Origin: Brachybacterium halotolerans
GTDB lineage: Bacteria > Actinomycetota > Actinomycetes > Actinomycetales > Dermabacteraceae
DNA length: 64,000 bases
Assembly: GCF_016623465.1 (NCBI RefSeq)
Contig: NZ_JAEDAJ010000001.1
Span: 214,227 to 278,226 of the forward strand
Reading direction: 5' to 3'
Both the position numbers and the translations under genes were made by a program. The notes under the pieces were generated by a model. That model saw only the letters and a program-made list of their open reading frames with translations. It was not told the DNA's origin and did no database searches. Each line of letters opens with the position of its first letter. Within the stretch, counting starts at the first letter, position 1. Positions 1 to 9,076 of the stretch are shown in pieces.

Positions 1-8
1 CCGCGCGC

Positions 9-773
9 GTGATCTCGATGGTCAACCAGAAGGGCGGCGTCGGGAAGACCACGAGCGTCATCAACCTCGGCGCGGCGCTCGCGGAGATGGGCCGCAAGGT
101 GCTCCTCGTGGACCTCGACCCGCAGGGCGCGCTCTCCGCCGGCACCGGCGTGAACCCCTACGAGCTCGACATCACCGTCTACAACCTGCTCATGGACCGC
201 AGCCACGACGTCCACGACGTCATCCAGTCCACGAGCACCGACGACCTCGACGTGCTCCCGGCGAACATCGACCTCTCCGCGGCCGAGGTCCAGCTGGTCA
301 ACGAGGTCGCCCGCGAGATGGCGCTGGCCCGCGTGCTGCGCCCCGTGATGGACGAGTACGACGTGATCATCATCGACTGCCAGCCCTCGCTGGGCCTGCT
401 CACCGTGAACGCGCTCGCGGCCAGCCACGGTGTGATCATCCCGCTCGAGGCCGAGTACTTCGCCCTGCGCGGCGTCGCCCTGCTCGTGGAGACCATCGAG
501 AAGGTGCAGGACCGCATCAACCCCCGCCTCGACATCGACGGCATCCTCATCACGATGTTCGATCCGCGCACGCTGCACGCCCGCGAGGTGAGCCAGCGGG
601 TCGTCGAGGCCTTCCCGGACCGGGTCTTCCGCACCACCATCAATCGCACGGTGAAGTTCCCCGACGCGTCCGTGGCCGCGGAGCCGATCACCTCCTTCGC
701 CTCCTCCACCAAGGGCGCGGAGTCCTACCGGCAGCTCGCGCGGGAGCTCGTCGCGCGCGGCTGCGCCGCCTGA
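9..773 (+). CDS. parA: ParA-family chromosome partitioning ATPase, 5' end probably outside window
   Basis: This is a deviant Walker-A (ParA/MinD/Soj) ATPase that acts with ParB in chromosome segregation. The P-loop KGGVGKTT is at about residues 8-15 counted from the GTG at 9. Further ATPase motifs are VLLVDLDPQG and VIIIDCQPSLGLL. Family members usually have residues before the ISMVNQKGG strand, and no ribosome site is visible, so the true start almost certainly lies before base 1 and the gene is partial. The TGA overlaps the ATG of rluB by one base, so the two are co-transcribed. In most actinobacteria this parA paralogue is followed by scpA-scpB and then rluB; here both are absent. The family is certain; the role in this locus is inferred. 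Confidence 0.9.
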   Translation: MISMVNQKGGVGKTTSVINLGAALAEMGRKVLLVDLDPQGALSAGTGVNPYELDITVYNLLMDRSHDVHDVIQSTSTDDLDVLPANIDLSAAEVQLVNEVAREMALARVLRPVMDEYDVIIIDCQPSLGLLTVNALAASHGVIIPLEAEYFALRGVALLVETIEKVQDRINPRLDIDGILITMFDPRTLHAREVSQRVVEAFPDRVFRTTINRTVKFPDASVAAEPITSFASSTKGAESYRQLARELVARGCAA

Positions 774-1600
774 TGGCCGAGCGCCGCCGCAGCGCCTTCA
801 CCCCGCCGCGCAGCGTCCGCCTGCGGGACAGCGACGGACGGCCGGCGCCCGCCGCCGAGTCCGCCCCGGCCAGCGGCGAGCGCCTGCAGAAGGTCCTCGC
901 CCGCGCGGGGTTCGGCTCCCGGCGCGCCTGCGAGGCGATCATCGCGCAGGGGCGCGTGAGCGTCGACGGCGAGACCGTGCTCGAGCAGGGCGTGCGCATC
1001 GACCCGGCGCGGCAGGTCGTGCACGTGGACGGCCGCCGCCTCCAGCTCGACGGGGGCAAGCGCACCGTCGCCCTGAACAAGCCCCGCCACGTCGTCAGCG
1101 CCATGTCCGACCCGGAGGGCCGTCGCGACCTCACCGAGTTCGCGGAGCGCTTCCCGGAGCGGCTCTACCACGTGGGCCGCCTCGACTTCGAGACAGAGGG
1201 CCTGCTCCTGCTCACCAACGACGGCGAGCTCGCCCACCGCCTCACCCACCCGAGCTTCGACGTCGAGAAGACGTACGTGTGCCGCTTCCCGCTCACCGGG
1301 GCCTTCCCGCGCGGCCTGCTCAAGGCTCTGCGCGAGGGCGTCGAGCTCGAGGACGGCCCCGCCCGCGCCGATCGTGCGCGGCTCGTCGCCCACGATGGGC
1401 GCGAGGCTGTCGTCGAGGTCACCCTCCACGAGGGCCGCAACCGCATCGTGCGCCGGATGTTCGCCTCCCAGGGCCACGAGCTCACGGCCCTCGTGCGCAC
1501 CCGCATCGGCCCGATCCTGCTCGCGGACCTCGCGCCCGGCCAGACCCGCGAGCTCGAGCCGAAGGAGCTCGGCACGCTGATGGCGGAGGTCGGCCTGTGA
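773..1600 (+). CDS. rluB: 23S rRNA pseudouridine synthase, RluB/RsuA family
   Basis: The protein isomerises a uridine in large-subunit rRNA to pseudouridine. It is 275 residues. An S4 RNA-binding domain occupies about residues 36-85 (ERLQKVLARAGFGSRRAC). It is followed by the RsuA-type catalytic domain with GRLDFETEGLLLLTNDGEL, where Asp138 is the expected catalytic aspartate. A basic, low-complexity N-terminal tail of about 30 residues precedes S4, as is common in actinobacterial homologues. The ATG overlaps the parA stop by one base and the stop overlaps the tyrA GTG, so translation is probably coupled. The exact target base (RluB-type U2605 in E. coli numbering) is inferred from family and context. 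Confidence 0.93.
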   Translation: MAERRRSAFTPPRSVRLRDSDGRPAPAAESAPASGERLQKVLARAGFGSRRACEAIIAQGRVSVDGETVLEQGVRIDPARQVVHVDGRRLQLDGGKRTVALNKPRHVVSAMSDPEGRRDLTEFAERFPERLYHVGRLDFETEGLLLLTNDGELAHRLTHPSFDVEKTYVCRFPLTGAFPRGLLKALREGVELEDGPARADRARLVAHDGREAVVEVTLHEGRNRIVRRMFASQGHELTALVRTRIGPILLADLAPGQTRELEPKELGTLMAEVGL

Positions 1601-2745
1601 GCGAGGCGCCCGCCGCTCACGACGCGCCCCTGCTGCCGAGCCCGGTCCTCGTCATCGGCACCGGCCTGATCGGCGGATCCCTCGGACTCGCCCTGGGCGG
1701 CGCGGGCGTCGAGGTCCACGTGCAGGACGTCTCCCCGGGCACCACCTCGCTCGCGGTCGAGCTCGGCGTGGGGCGAGTCCGGCGTGCGGACGACGCCGAC
1801 CCCGCGCTCGTCGTCGTCGCCGCCCCGCCCGACGTCGCCGCAGCCCTCGTCGCCCAGGCGCTCGAGGCCCACCCCGAGGCCCTCGTCGTCGACGTCGCGA
1901 GCGTCAAGCGCGTGGTCCTCGAGGACCTGCGCGCTCGCGCCGCCGCCGGGGAGCTCACCGCCGACGACCTCTCCCGCTACCTCGGCACCCATCCCATGGC
2001 CGGGCGCGAGGTCTCCGGAGTGATCGCCGCCCGCGCCGACCTGTTCCTGGGCCGCCCCTTCGTGATCTGCCCGCACGAGGGCACGCGACGCGGCGCGGTC
2101 GCCCGGCTCCGCCAGATCGCGACGGAGCTCGGCTCCCTGCCCGTGGTGATGGAGGCGGCCCGCCACGACGAGGCCGTCGCCCGCGTCTCCCATGCCCCGC
2201 AGGTGCTCGCGAGCCTGCTCGCAACCGGCCTGCTGGAGGCCGAGGAGCAGGCCCTCGAGCTCTCCGGCCAGGGACTGCGCGACACCACGCGCATCGCCGC
2301 CTCGGACCCGCGGCTGTGGGTCGAGATCCTGGGCGCGAACGCCCGGGCCCTGCTCCCTGTGCTCGGCGACATGCAGGAGAGGCTCGCGGGCGTCGCCGAC
2401 GCCCTGTCCACCATGCAGGGCGATCCGGACCCGGCCGTCGGCTCGCGCCGCGAGCTCGCGCGCCTCATCGCCGACGGCAACCGCGGGGTCGCCCGCATCC
2501 CCGGCAAGCACGGCAGCGGCACCGACGCCTTCGCGACGGTCTCGGTGATGGTGCCGGACAGCCCCGGCGAGCTCGCGCGCCTGCTCACCGAGACCGGCCA
2601 GATCGGGGTCAACCTCGAGGACCTCCACCTCGAGCACTCGCTCGGCCAGCGGGTGGGCGTCGCCCACATCGCGGTGATCCCGAGCCATGAGGATCTGCTC
2701 ACGAGGGAGCTCGCCCGGCGCGGATGGAGCGTGCTCGAGGGCTGA
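1597..2745 (+). CDS. tyrA: prephenate dehydrogenase
   Basis: The enzyme oxidatively decarboxylates prephenate to 4-hydroxyphenylpyruvate for tyrosine synthesis. A 382-residue protein results from a GTG that overlaps the rluB stop (GTGA). It has an N-terminal NAD(P)-binding Rossmann motif (VIGTGLIGG, residues 19-27) and the conserved GTHPMAGRE segment, with His132 in the position of a conserved active-site histidine. A helical dimerisation region follows. The C-terminal 65 residues ([15 protein letters not shown] onward) form an ACT-like domain, which suggests amino-acid feedback control. The rluB-tyrA-cmk-der order is common in Micrococcales. An open frame continues upstream inside rluB, but the coupled GTG starts exactly before the Rossmann domain. 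Confidence 0.92.
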   Translation: MSEAPAAHDAPLLPSPVLVIGTGLIGGSLGLALGGAGVEVHVQDVSPGTTSLAVELGVGRVRRADDADPALVVVAAPPDVAAALVAQALEAHPEALVVDVASVKRVVLEDLRARAAAGELTADDLSRYLGTHPMAGREVSGVIAARADLFLGRPFVICPHEGTRRGAVARLRQIATELGSLPVVMEAARHDEAVARVSHAPQVLASLLATGLLEAEEQALELSGQGLRDTTRIAASDPRLWVEILGANARALLPVLGDMQERLAGVADALSTMQGDPDPAVGSRRELARLIADGNRGVARIPGKHGSGTDAFATVSVMVPDSPGELARLLTETGQIGVNLEDLHLEHSLGQRVGVAHIAVIPSHEDLLTRELARRGWSVLEG

Positions 2746-2752
2746 GCGCCCG

Positions 2753-2758
2753 TATCCT
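2753..2758 (+). promoter_or_regulatory. -10 element for leaderless cmk-der
   Basis: TATCCT fits the actinobacterial -10 pattern TANNNT. It ends 6 nt before the ATG at 2765, so transcription would start at or next to the start codon. No Shine-Dalgarno sequence precedes that ATG. No clear -35 is visible. Confidence 0.5.
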
Positions 2759-2764
2759 GATCCG

Positions 2765-5077
2765 ATGGAGTCCTCCGCAGCCCAGCCCGCATCCGAGCAC
2801 GCCGTCACGTCGGACGCAGCGCCCGCCGGCGCGCCCCGCGGCGTGACCGTCGCGATCGACGGCCCCGCCGGCTCGGGCAAGTCGACCGTGGCGCGTCGCG
2901 TCGCCGAGGTCACCGGCGGCGGGTTCCTCGACACCGGCGCCATGTACCGGGCCGTGACCTGGCAGTGCCTCCGCGGCGACATCGACCTCGAGGACCGCGA
3001 GGCCGTCGCGCACGTCGCCGAGACCCTCGACCTGGACCTCGGGACCGACCCCGCCGGGGCCACCGTCGCCGTCGGCGGCCAGGACGTGACCGCCGAGATC
3101 CGCACCCAGGGCATCAGCGGCAAGGTCTCCGCGATCGCCACGAACACGGCCGTGCGCCCGATCCTCCAGCGTCGCCAGCGCGAGGTCCTGCGGGAGACCG
3201 CCGATCTCCGCGGCCTCTGCGCCGCCGAGGGCCGCGACATCACCACCGTCGTGGCTCCCGACGCCGACGTGCGCGTGCTGCTCACCGCGAGCGACGAGGC
3301 CCGCATGGCCCGGCGCGCCGCCGAGCTCGGCCTCGACGACTCCGAGGAGAGCCGCGCGCGCATGCGCGACCAGGTGCTGCGCCGCGACCGCGACGACTCC
3401 ACGGTCTCCGAGTTCCTCACCGCCGCCGAGGGCGTCACCCCGATCGACACCACCGACCTCACGATCGAGCAGGTCATCGAGCGCGTCCTGGCCCTCGTGG
3501 ACGAGGCCCGCGCGCGCCACGAGGAGGCGGCGGGCGTCCAGGACGGACCGCGGGACGTTCAGGGCGATCCGCAGGACGCGCAGGACGACCCCGAGGTGCA
3601 CTGGACGGGCGGCCCGGACGCCGTCGCCTCCCTCGGGGACGAGCCCACCGACGAGGAGATCGCGGAGGCCTGGCGCGCTGGTCTCGAGGACTACGACCTC
3701 GACGACGAGGACCTCGCCCTCCTGAGCGAGGGGATCGAGGAGGCGCCCGTCGGCCGTGCGGCGAAGAACCTGCCGGTCCTGGCCGTGGTCGGCCGCCCGA
3801 ACGTCGGCAAGTCGACCCTCGTGAACCGCATCCTGGGCCGCCGCGAGGCCGTGGTCGAGGACGTCCCGGGCGTGACCCGCGACCGCGTCTTCTACGCGGC
3901 CGAGTGGGCGGGCACCGACTTCTGGCTCGTCGACACCGGCGGCTGGGAGGACAAGGTCCAGGGCATCGCCTACCGGGTCGCCGAGCAGGCCGAGGTCGCG
4001 ATCGAGCTCGCCGACGCCGTCCTCTTCGTGGTCGACGCGACCGTCGGCATCACCACCACCGACGAGCAGCTGCTCAAGGTGCTGCGCCGCTCGGACCGCC
4101 CCGTGATCCTCGCGGCCAACAAGGTCGACGACGAGCGCGGCGAGCTCGAGGCCGCAGCCCTGTGGAACCTGGGCCTGGGGGAGCCGCACCCGGTCTCCGC
4201 GATCCACGGCCGCGGCTCGGGCGATCTGCTCGACGCCGTCCTCGCAGCGCTCCCGGAGGAGGGGCGCGGGGCGGCTCCCGACGACGGCCCCCGGCGCGTC
4301 GCCCTGCTGGGCCGCCCGAACGTCGGCAAGTCCTCCCTGCTGAACCGCCTGGCGGGGGAGAACCGCGTGGTGGTCGACGATCTCGCGGGCACGACCCGCG
4401 ATCCGGTCGACGAGAAGATCGAGCTGGGCGGACAGGTCTGGACCTTCGTGGACACCGCGGGCATCCGCCGCCGCGTGCTGCAGTCCCAGGGCGCCGACTT
4501 CTACGCGTCCCTGCGCACCCGCTCGGCGCTCGACCGGGCGGAGGTCGCCGTGGTGCTGCTCGAGGCCTCGGAGCCGATCTCCACGCAGGACCTCAAGATC
4601 ATCGACATGGTGCTCGAGTCCGGGCGCGCCCTCGTGCTCGCCTTCAACAAGTGGGACCTCATCGACGAGGACCGGCGCCGCCAGCTCGAGTGGGAGATCG
4701 AGAAGGACCTCGCGCACGTCGCCTGGGCGCCGCGGGTGAACATCTCGGCACTGACCGGACGCCACGCCGAGAAGCTCGTGCCGGCCCTGCGCACCGCCCT
4801 GGACTCGTGGGACACCCGCATCCCCACCGCGCGCCTGAACGCCTTCCTGGGCACCCTCGTCGCCGCGCATCCGCACCCGCTGCGCGGCGGCAAGCAGTCG
4901 CGCATCCTCTTCGCGACGCAGGCCCGCACCCGGCCGCCGCGGATCGTCATCTTCGCGACCGGATTCCTCGAGCACGGCTACCGGCGCTTCATCGAGCGCC
5001 GCCTGCGCGAGGACTTCGGCTTCGCGGGCTCCCCGATCGAGATCGGCGTGCGCATCCGCGAGAAGCGCTTCCGCTGA
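2765..5077 (+). CDS. cmk-der: bifunctional cytidylate kinase / ribosome-assembly GTPase Der
   Basis: This is a 770-residue fusion of two essential proteins. Residues about 28-255 are CMP/dCMP kinase (P-loop GPAGSGKST at 33-41, then [13 protein letters not shown]), which phosphorylates CMP for nucleotide supply. An acidic linker of about 75 residues follows. Residues about 335-770 are the double GTPase Der/EngA, which matures the 50S subunit. It has two G domains (G1 GRPNVGKS at 343 and 516; NKVD at 452, NKWD at 628) and a C-terminal KH-like domain. The fusion is known in several actinobacterial groups. The ATG at 2765 sits 6 nt after a TATCCT hexamer, which indicates a leaderless transcript. 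An alternative start further upstream would lie inside tyrA and add an unconserved tail. Confidence 0.95.
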   Translation: MESSAAQPASEHAVTSDAAPAGAPRGVTVAIDGPAGSGKSTVARRVAEVTGGGFLDTGAMYRAVTWQCLRGDIDLEDREAVAHVAETLDLDLGTDPAGATVAVGGQDVTAEIRTQGISGKVSAIATNTAVRPILQRRQREVLRETADLRGLCAAEGRDITTVVAPDADVRVLLTASDEARMARRAAELGLDDSEESRARMRDQVLRRDRDDSTVSEFLTAAEGVTPIDTTDLTIEQVIERVLALVDEARARHEEAAGVQDGPRDVQGDPQDAQDDPEVHWTGGPDAVASLGDEPTDEEIAEAWRAGLEDYDLDDEDLALLSEGIEEAPVGRAAKNLPVLAVVGRPNVGKSTLVNRILGRREAVVEDVPGVTRDRVFYAAEWAGTDFWLVDTGGWEDKVQGIAYRVAEQAEVAIELADAVLFVVDATVGITTTDEQLLKVLRRSDRPVILAANKVDDERGELEAAALWNLGLGEPHPVSAIHGRGSGDLLDAVLAALPEEGRGAAPDDGPRRVALLGRPNVGKSSLLNRLAGENRVVVDDLAGTTRDPVDEKIELGGQVWTFVDTAGIRRRVLQSQGADFYASLRTRSALDRAEVAVVLLEASEPISTQDLKIIDMVLESGRALVLAFNKWDLIDEDRRRQLEWEIEKDLAHVAWAPRVNISALTGRHAEKLVPALRTALDSWDTRIPTARLNAFLGTLVAAHPHPLRGGKQSRILFATQARTRPPRIVIFATGFLEHGYRRFIERRLREDFGFAGSPIEIGVRIREKRFR

Positions 5078-5162
5078 CCCGAACGGGAGCACCACGGCCC
5101 GCGTCGACCGTCGCCCCCTCCCGACCGTCCCGACCAGCCCCACCCGCCCTGAGGAGCAGACC

Positions 5163-5501
5163 ATGAGCCAGTCCTGGCAGCAGGTGCCGCCGCCCCAGCC
5201 CCCGGGCCCGGGTGCTCCGGTCCCCACGCCACCGGTGCAGTACCCGGAGCGCCAGTCCCTGCAGACGCAGGCGATCGTGCAGATCGTCATCGGCGCGATG
5301 TGCGGGGCGATGATCCCGTCGATCCTCGGGATCATCGCGCTCGTCAAGCTCGACGAGCCCACCACGGCACGCGCCCTCGTGAAGTGGGGCTGGATCTCGA
5401 TGATCATCGTCGCCGCGCTGATCGTCCTCGTCTTCCTGGTGACCCTCGTGCTGCCGCTGATCATCACCCTGATCACCGTCGGCGCGGCGTCGGCGAGCTG
5501 A
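5163..5501 (+). CDS. small membrane protein with proline-rich N-terminus (DUF4190-like)
   Basis: The 112-residue protein starts with a Pro/Gln-rich cytoplasmic segment (PPPQPPGPGAPVPTPP). Two hydrophobic segments follow, at about residues 36-56 and 76-105. This layout resembles the DUF4190-type small membrane proteins common in actinobacteria, whose function is unknown. A ribosome site (GAGGAG) lies 6 nt before the ATG. The gene follows cmk-der by 85 nt and precedes the Nudix gene by 8 nt, so it may be co-transcribed with the latter. No catalytic motif is seen, and the family assignment is tentative. Confidence 0.75.
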   Translation: MSQSWQQVPPPQPPGPGAPVPTPPVQYPERQSLQTQAIVQIVIGAMCGAMIPSILGIIALVKLDEPTTARALVKWGWISMIIVAALIVLVFLVTLVLPLIITLITVGAASAS

Positions 5502-5509
5502 AGGAACCC

Positions 5510-5983
5510 ATGGCGACCCCCGATTTCGTCCTCGCACTGCGCGAGCACATCGGCCACGACCTGCTGTGGATGTCCGGCGTCACCGCGATCGTGCTGGACG
5601 CCGAGCGGCGGCGCACCCTCGTGGTGCGCCGGGCCGACACCGGCGACTGGACCCCGGTCACGGGCATCATCGATCCCGGCGAGCAGCCCGCCCGCGCCGC
5701 CGTCCGCGAGGTCGCCGAGGAGGCCGCGCTCCTGGTGCGTCCGCTGCGGCTGATCGAGGTGCGCACCCTGCCGGAGACCACCTACGCCAACGGCGACCGC
5801 GCGCAGTACCTCGACCTGTGCTTCGTCCTCGAGCACGTCGACGGAGAGCCGCGGCCGGCGGACGGCGAGAACACCGAGGCGCGCTGGGCGGACCTCGACG
5901 ACCTCCCGTCGATGCCCGGCCGGTTCCGCGACCAGATCGCGCTCGCCCTCGAGGGCCGTGCCGAGGCGGTGTTCCGGGCATGA
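5510..5983 (+). CDS. Nudix hydrolase
   Basis: The 157-residue protein carries a full Nudix box, GIIDPGEQPARAAVREVAEEA, at about residues 54-75. It has the Gx5E and REVAEE elements that bind Mg2+ and catalyse hydrolysis of a nucleoside diphosphate linked to another group. The leading Gly and the REUXEE glutamates are all present, so it should be active. The substrate cannot be read from the sequence. The ATG at 5510 follows GAAGGAA. The stop overlaps the next start (ATGA), which implies coupling to the unknown protein downstream. Length is normal for a single-domain Nudix protein. Confidence 0.88.
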   Translation: MATPDFVLALREHIGHDLLWMSGVTAIVLDAERRRTLVVRRADTGDWTPVTGIIDPGEQPARAAVREVAEEAALLVRPLRLIEVRTLPETTYANGDRAQYLDLCFVLEHVDGEPRPADGENTEARWADLDDLPSMPGRFRDQIALALEGRAEAVFRA

Positions 5984-6627
5984 GCGCCGCCGCCCGCGCC
6001 TCTGGCCGCGCCGCGCGTCCCGGCGACGTGCTCGCCCTCGCGCTCACCCAGCACTCCGGGGACGAGGCCCACGTGCGCATGCTCCTGGACCAGCGCACGC
6101 TCGCGGATCGCGTGCCCGATGCCGCCGAGCACCTGGCGGTCTTCGGGGACGGCGTCCTGGTCGAGGTCAGGGTCGGCGAGCGCCTCGCGCTGCCGGGCGT
6201 CTGGGTCGAGCGCAGCGTGCTCGACCTGCGGCCGACGGGGGAGCGGGAGCCGCTGCGCGAGGAGGACCTGCGGCTGCCCGCGGCGGTGGTCGGCGGCACC
6301 GGGCAGACCTCCCTGGCCTGGGGCGAGACCCGCTGGCCGCTGCCCTTGGACGCGACCGTCGCGATCCCGTCCTCGTGCAGGCCCGGGCCCCACTCCCTCC
6401 CGGATCTGCGGAGGCTCGCCCTGCATGCGGCCGGCCGCCGCGCCGAGATCGCGCTGACCCTCTGGCAGGACCCCGGCTTCGACGTGCCCTGGCGCGACGT
6501 GCGACTCGTCCCGCACGCCTCCTGGTGGTTCGAGATCGCGCAGATCCCGCCGGGGACCCGCTACGCCGACGCCGCCGCCCGCCAGGGCGTCGAGGCCGCG
6601 CGGCTGCTCGTCGCCGCTCGCGACTGA
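5980..6627 (+). CDS. hypothetical protein of unknown function
   Basis: The 215-residue protein is soluble, rich in Arg, Ala and Glu, and has no signal peptide or membrane segment. I do not recognise a family. Aromatic and tryptophan residues cluster in the C-terminal third (DPGFDVPWRDVRLVPHASWWFEIAQ). The start ATG overlaps the stop of the Nudix gene by four bases, so the two products are probably made together. Codon use is like that of the neighbours, which supports it being a real gene rather than a shadow frame. Confidence 0.7.
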   Translation: MSAAARASGRAARPGDVLALALTQHSGDEAHVRMLLDQRTLADRVPDAAEHLAVFGDGVLVEVRVGERLALPGVWVERSVLDLRPTGEREPLREEDLRLPAAVVGGTGQTSLAWGETRWPLPLDATVAIPSSCRPGPHSLPDLRRLALHAAGRRAEIALTLWQDPGFDVPWRDVRLVPHASWWFEIAQIPPGTRYADAAARQGVEAARLLVAARD

Positions 6628-6677
6628 CCGCCGGACACGCCAGCGCCCGGCCTCCGCGGCCTGCGGCGCCGCGCCTG

Positions 6678-6683
6678 TAGGCT
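6678..6683 (+). promoter_or_regulatory. candidate -10 for the sugar ABC operon
   Basis: TAGGCT matches the TANNNT pattern seen at other promoters in this window. It lies 78 nt before the substrate-binding lipoprotein gene, in the 134-nt gap after the upstream operon. No convincing -35 hexamer is seen. Confidence 0.35.
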
Positions 6684-6761
6684 GGCTCACAGCCACGCGC
6701 ACCCCGCGGGAGGACCACGCGCCCCGCGGCTGCCGCCCCTCGATGTGGAGGAGCCTTCCCC

Positions 6762-8135
6762 ATGGTCACCCCGGGACCCACCCGCCCCGACAGACGCACC
6801 TTCCTCAGGATCACCGCCGGCGCCGCCGTCGTCCTGCCGCTCGCCGCCTGCTCCTCGGACGCGGGAGCGGACACCGTGCGGATCGCCTACCAGCAGTTCG
6901 GCTCGGGCACGAACCTCAAGGACTGGCTGAGCGCGAGCGCGAAGACGTTCACCGCCGCCCGTCCGGGCCTCAGCGTCGAGCTGGTGCCGATCGTCGCCGC
7001 GGAGAACGACTACTTCACCAAGAACGAGCTGCTCATGTCCTCGCCGCGGACCTCGGCCGACGTCGTCTACGAGGACTCCTTCATCATGCTCTCCGACGTC
7101 GGCGCCGGATACCTGCGGCCGCTCGACGCGCACATCAGGACTTGGGACCACTGGGGCGACGTCGTGAAGGCCTCCCGCGAGGCCTTCACCGCGGAGGACG
7201 GGCACGTCTACGGCGCCCCGCAGACCACCGACACCCGCGCCCTCTTCTACCAACGAGACGTCTTCAAGGAGGCAGGGCTGCCCAGCACCTGGGAGCCGAC
7301 CTCCTGGGACGACATCCTCGAGGCCGCCCGCGCGATCAAGGACTCAGATTCCGAGGCCGCCCCGCTGTTCATCTTCAGCGGGAAGGCGCAGGGCGAGAAG
7401 GCCTCGATGCAGGGCTTCGAGATGCTGCTCTACGGCACGACCTCCCGTCTCTACGACGAGGACACGCGGAAGTGGGTCCTGGGCTCGCAGGGCTTCGTCG
7501 ACGCCCTCTCACTGCTGCGCACCATGTTCGAGGAGGAGCTGACCCTCCCGGTCTCCCAGCACCTGGACCCGAACATCAGCGAGAGCATCTACTCCACGAT
7601 GATCCCCGAGGGGAAGCTCGGCATCCTGCTGGACGGCTCGTGGATCACCCGGAACTGGGCCGAGGGGTCGCCCGGGGAGTGGCCGGAGTGGACCGAGAAG
7701 GTCGGCCTGGCGAAGATGCCCACGAAGGACGGTCAGGACCCGGGCACCCTCACCCTCGCGGGCGGCTGGGGGCTCACCATCCCCCAGCACTGCCGGGACG
7801 AGGACGCCGCCTGGGCGTTCATCGAGGCGGCGACCTCGACGGAGAACTCGCTGGCCTTCGCGATCGCGGACAACCACATCACCGTGCGCAAGGACGTCGC
7901 GGCGAAGAAGGAGTACCAGGAGTACGCGCCCAGCGTCGAGTTCTTCACGGATCTGCTCGCGACCGCCTACTACCGGCCGGCCCTGCCGGCCTACCCCGAG
8001 GTCTCGGCGGCGATCCAGGAGGCCATGGAGGCGGTCATGTCCGACGCCGCGGATCCGAAGAAGGCCGCGGCCGACTACGACGCCGCGGTCACGGACATCG
8101 TCGGCGCCGAGAACGTGCAGGAGGAGTCCCGATGA
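6762..8135 (+). CDS. extracellular solute-binding lipoprotein of a carbohydrate ABC importer
   Basis: This is a 457-residue family 1 type substrate-binding protein, as used for sugars by MalE/UgpB-like importers. The N-terminus has a twin-arginine motif (RRTFLR, about residues 12-17), a hydrophobic stretch and a lipobox ending LAAC, so the mature protein should be lipid-anchored outside the membrane, probably through Tat. Two genes for integral membrane partners follow with 4-nt overlaps. No ATPase gene is present in the cluster, so a shared MsmK/UgpC-type ATPase elsewhere is expected. The sugar is unknown, and no local regulator or glycosidase gives a clue. Confidence 0.9.
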   Translation: MVTPGPTRPDRRTFLRITAGAAVVLPLAACSSDAGADTVRIAYQQFGSGTNLKDWLSASAKTFTAARPGLSVELVPIVAAENDYFTKNELLMSSPRTSADVVYEDSFIMLSDVGAGYLRPLDAHIRTWDHWGDVVKASREAFTAEDGHVYGAPQTTDTRALFYQRDVFKEAGLPSTWEPTSWDDILEAARAIKDSDSEAAPLFIFSGKAQGEKASMQGFEMLLYGTTSRLYDEDTRKWVLGSQGFVDALSLLRTMFEEELTLPVSQHLDPNISESIYSTMIPEGKLGILLDGSWITRNWAEGSPGEWPEWTEKVGLAKMPTKDGQDPGTLTLAGGWGLTIPQHCRDEDAAWAFIEAATSTENSLAFAIADNHITVRKDVAAKKEYQEYAPSVEFFTDLLATAYYRPALPAYPEVSAAIQEAMEAVMSDAADPKKAAADYDAAVTDIVGAENVQEESR

Positions 8136-9076
8136 GCGCACTCGCCCCCGAGCGCCCCGCGACCGGGCCCGTGCGGCCCCGCCCTCGGCGCCCCGCCGGC
8201 ATCGGCGACCGTCTCACCCTGCGGCGCGCCGCGCCCATGATCCCCGCCGCCGTGCTCCTGGTGCTGTTCATGGCCGGCCCCATCATCTACTCGCTCTACC
8301 TCGCCTTCACCGACAAGGCGATCCGCGGGGACGGCGCCTCGAAGACCTCCTTCGTGGGCGTCTCGAACTTCACCGACGCCCTCACCGACGGCGACTTCTG
8401 GAACTCGGTCGTGCTCACGATCCTGTTCACCCTGATCTCCGCCGTGATCGGGCAGAACCTCCTGGGGCTGCTGCTCGCGGTGCTCATGGAGAGGGCGAAC
8501 CGGGTGATCAGCTTCGCGATCACCTCCATCGTGATCGCCGCCTGGATCCTGCCTGAGGTGGTCGCCGGCTACCTGCTCTACACCTTCTTCGCTGAGGGCG
8601 GCAGCCTCGACGGCATCCTCGGCCTGGTGGGCATCCCGCCGCAGACGCTGCTGTTCAGCGCCCCGATCGTGGCGGTGAGCTTCGCGAACGTCTGGCGCGG
8701 CACGGCCTTCTCGATGCTCGTGTACTCGGCGGCGCTCGGTGCGATCCCCGGCGATGTCCAGGAGTCCGCCGCGATGGACGGGGCCGGGCCGATGCGCCGC
8801 TTCACCTCGATCACCCTGCCGCTGCTGCGCCCGGCGCTCGCCACGAACCTCATGCTCATCACCCTGCAGACCCTCTCCGTCTTCGGGCTGATCTTCATCA
8901 TGACCGGCGGCGGTCCCGACCGGAAGAGCCAGACCCTGCCGCTGTACATGTACGAGCAGGCCTTCTCCTACGGCCAGCTCGGCTACGGCACCGCGGTCGC
9001 CCTGCTCCTGCTGCTGATCGGGGCCGCCGCCTCCCTCGTCTACCTCCGCCTGCTCCCCGAGGAGGAGAAGCGATGA
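8132..9076 (+). CDS. sugar ABC transporter permease, MalF/UgpA type
   Basis: The 314-residue inner-membrane protein has six predicted membrane segments after a basic N-terminal tail. The EAA-type loop that contacts the ATPase is visible near the C-terminal third (ESAAMDGAGPMRRF...PLLRP). The ATG overlaps the stop of the binding-protein gene by four bases, and its own stop overlaps the next permease by four, a tightly coupled operon. It should form the heterodimeric channel with the downstream permease. Substrate specificity is not readable. Confidence 0.92.
   Translation: MSALAPERPATGPVRPRPRRPAGIGDRLTLRRAAPMIPAAVLLVLFMAGPIIYSLYLAFTDKAIRGDGASKTSFVGVSNFTDALTDGDFWNSVVLTILFTLISAVIGQNLLGLLLAVLMERANRVISFAITSIVIAAWILPEVVAGYLLYTFFAEGGSLDGILGLVGIPPQTLLFSAPIVAVSFANVWRGTAFSMLVYSAALGAIPGDVQESAAMDGAGPMRRFTSITLPLLRPALATNLMLITLQTLSVFGLIFIMTGGGPDRKSQTLPLYMYEQAFSYGQLGYGTAVALLLLLIGAAASLVYLRLLPEEEKR

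Noticed and set aside
2699-5836. Long open frame of about 1045 codons on the minus strand opposite cmk-der
   Set aside because: It is antisense to a gene with complete motifs; GC-rich DNA leaves antisense frames open. It has no start signal and reads as low-complexity Arg/Val/Gly/Asp.
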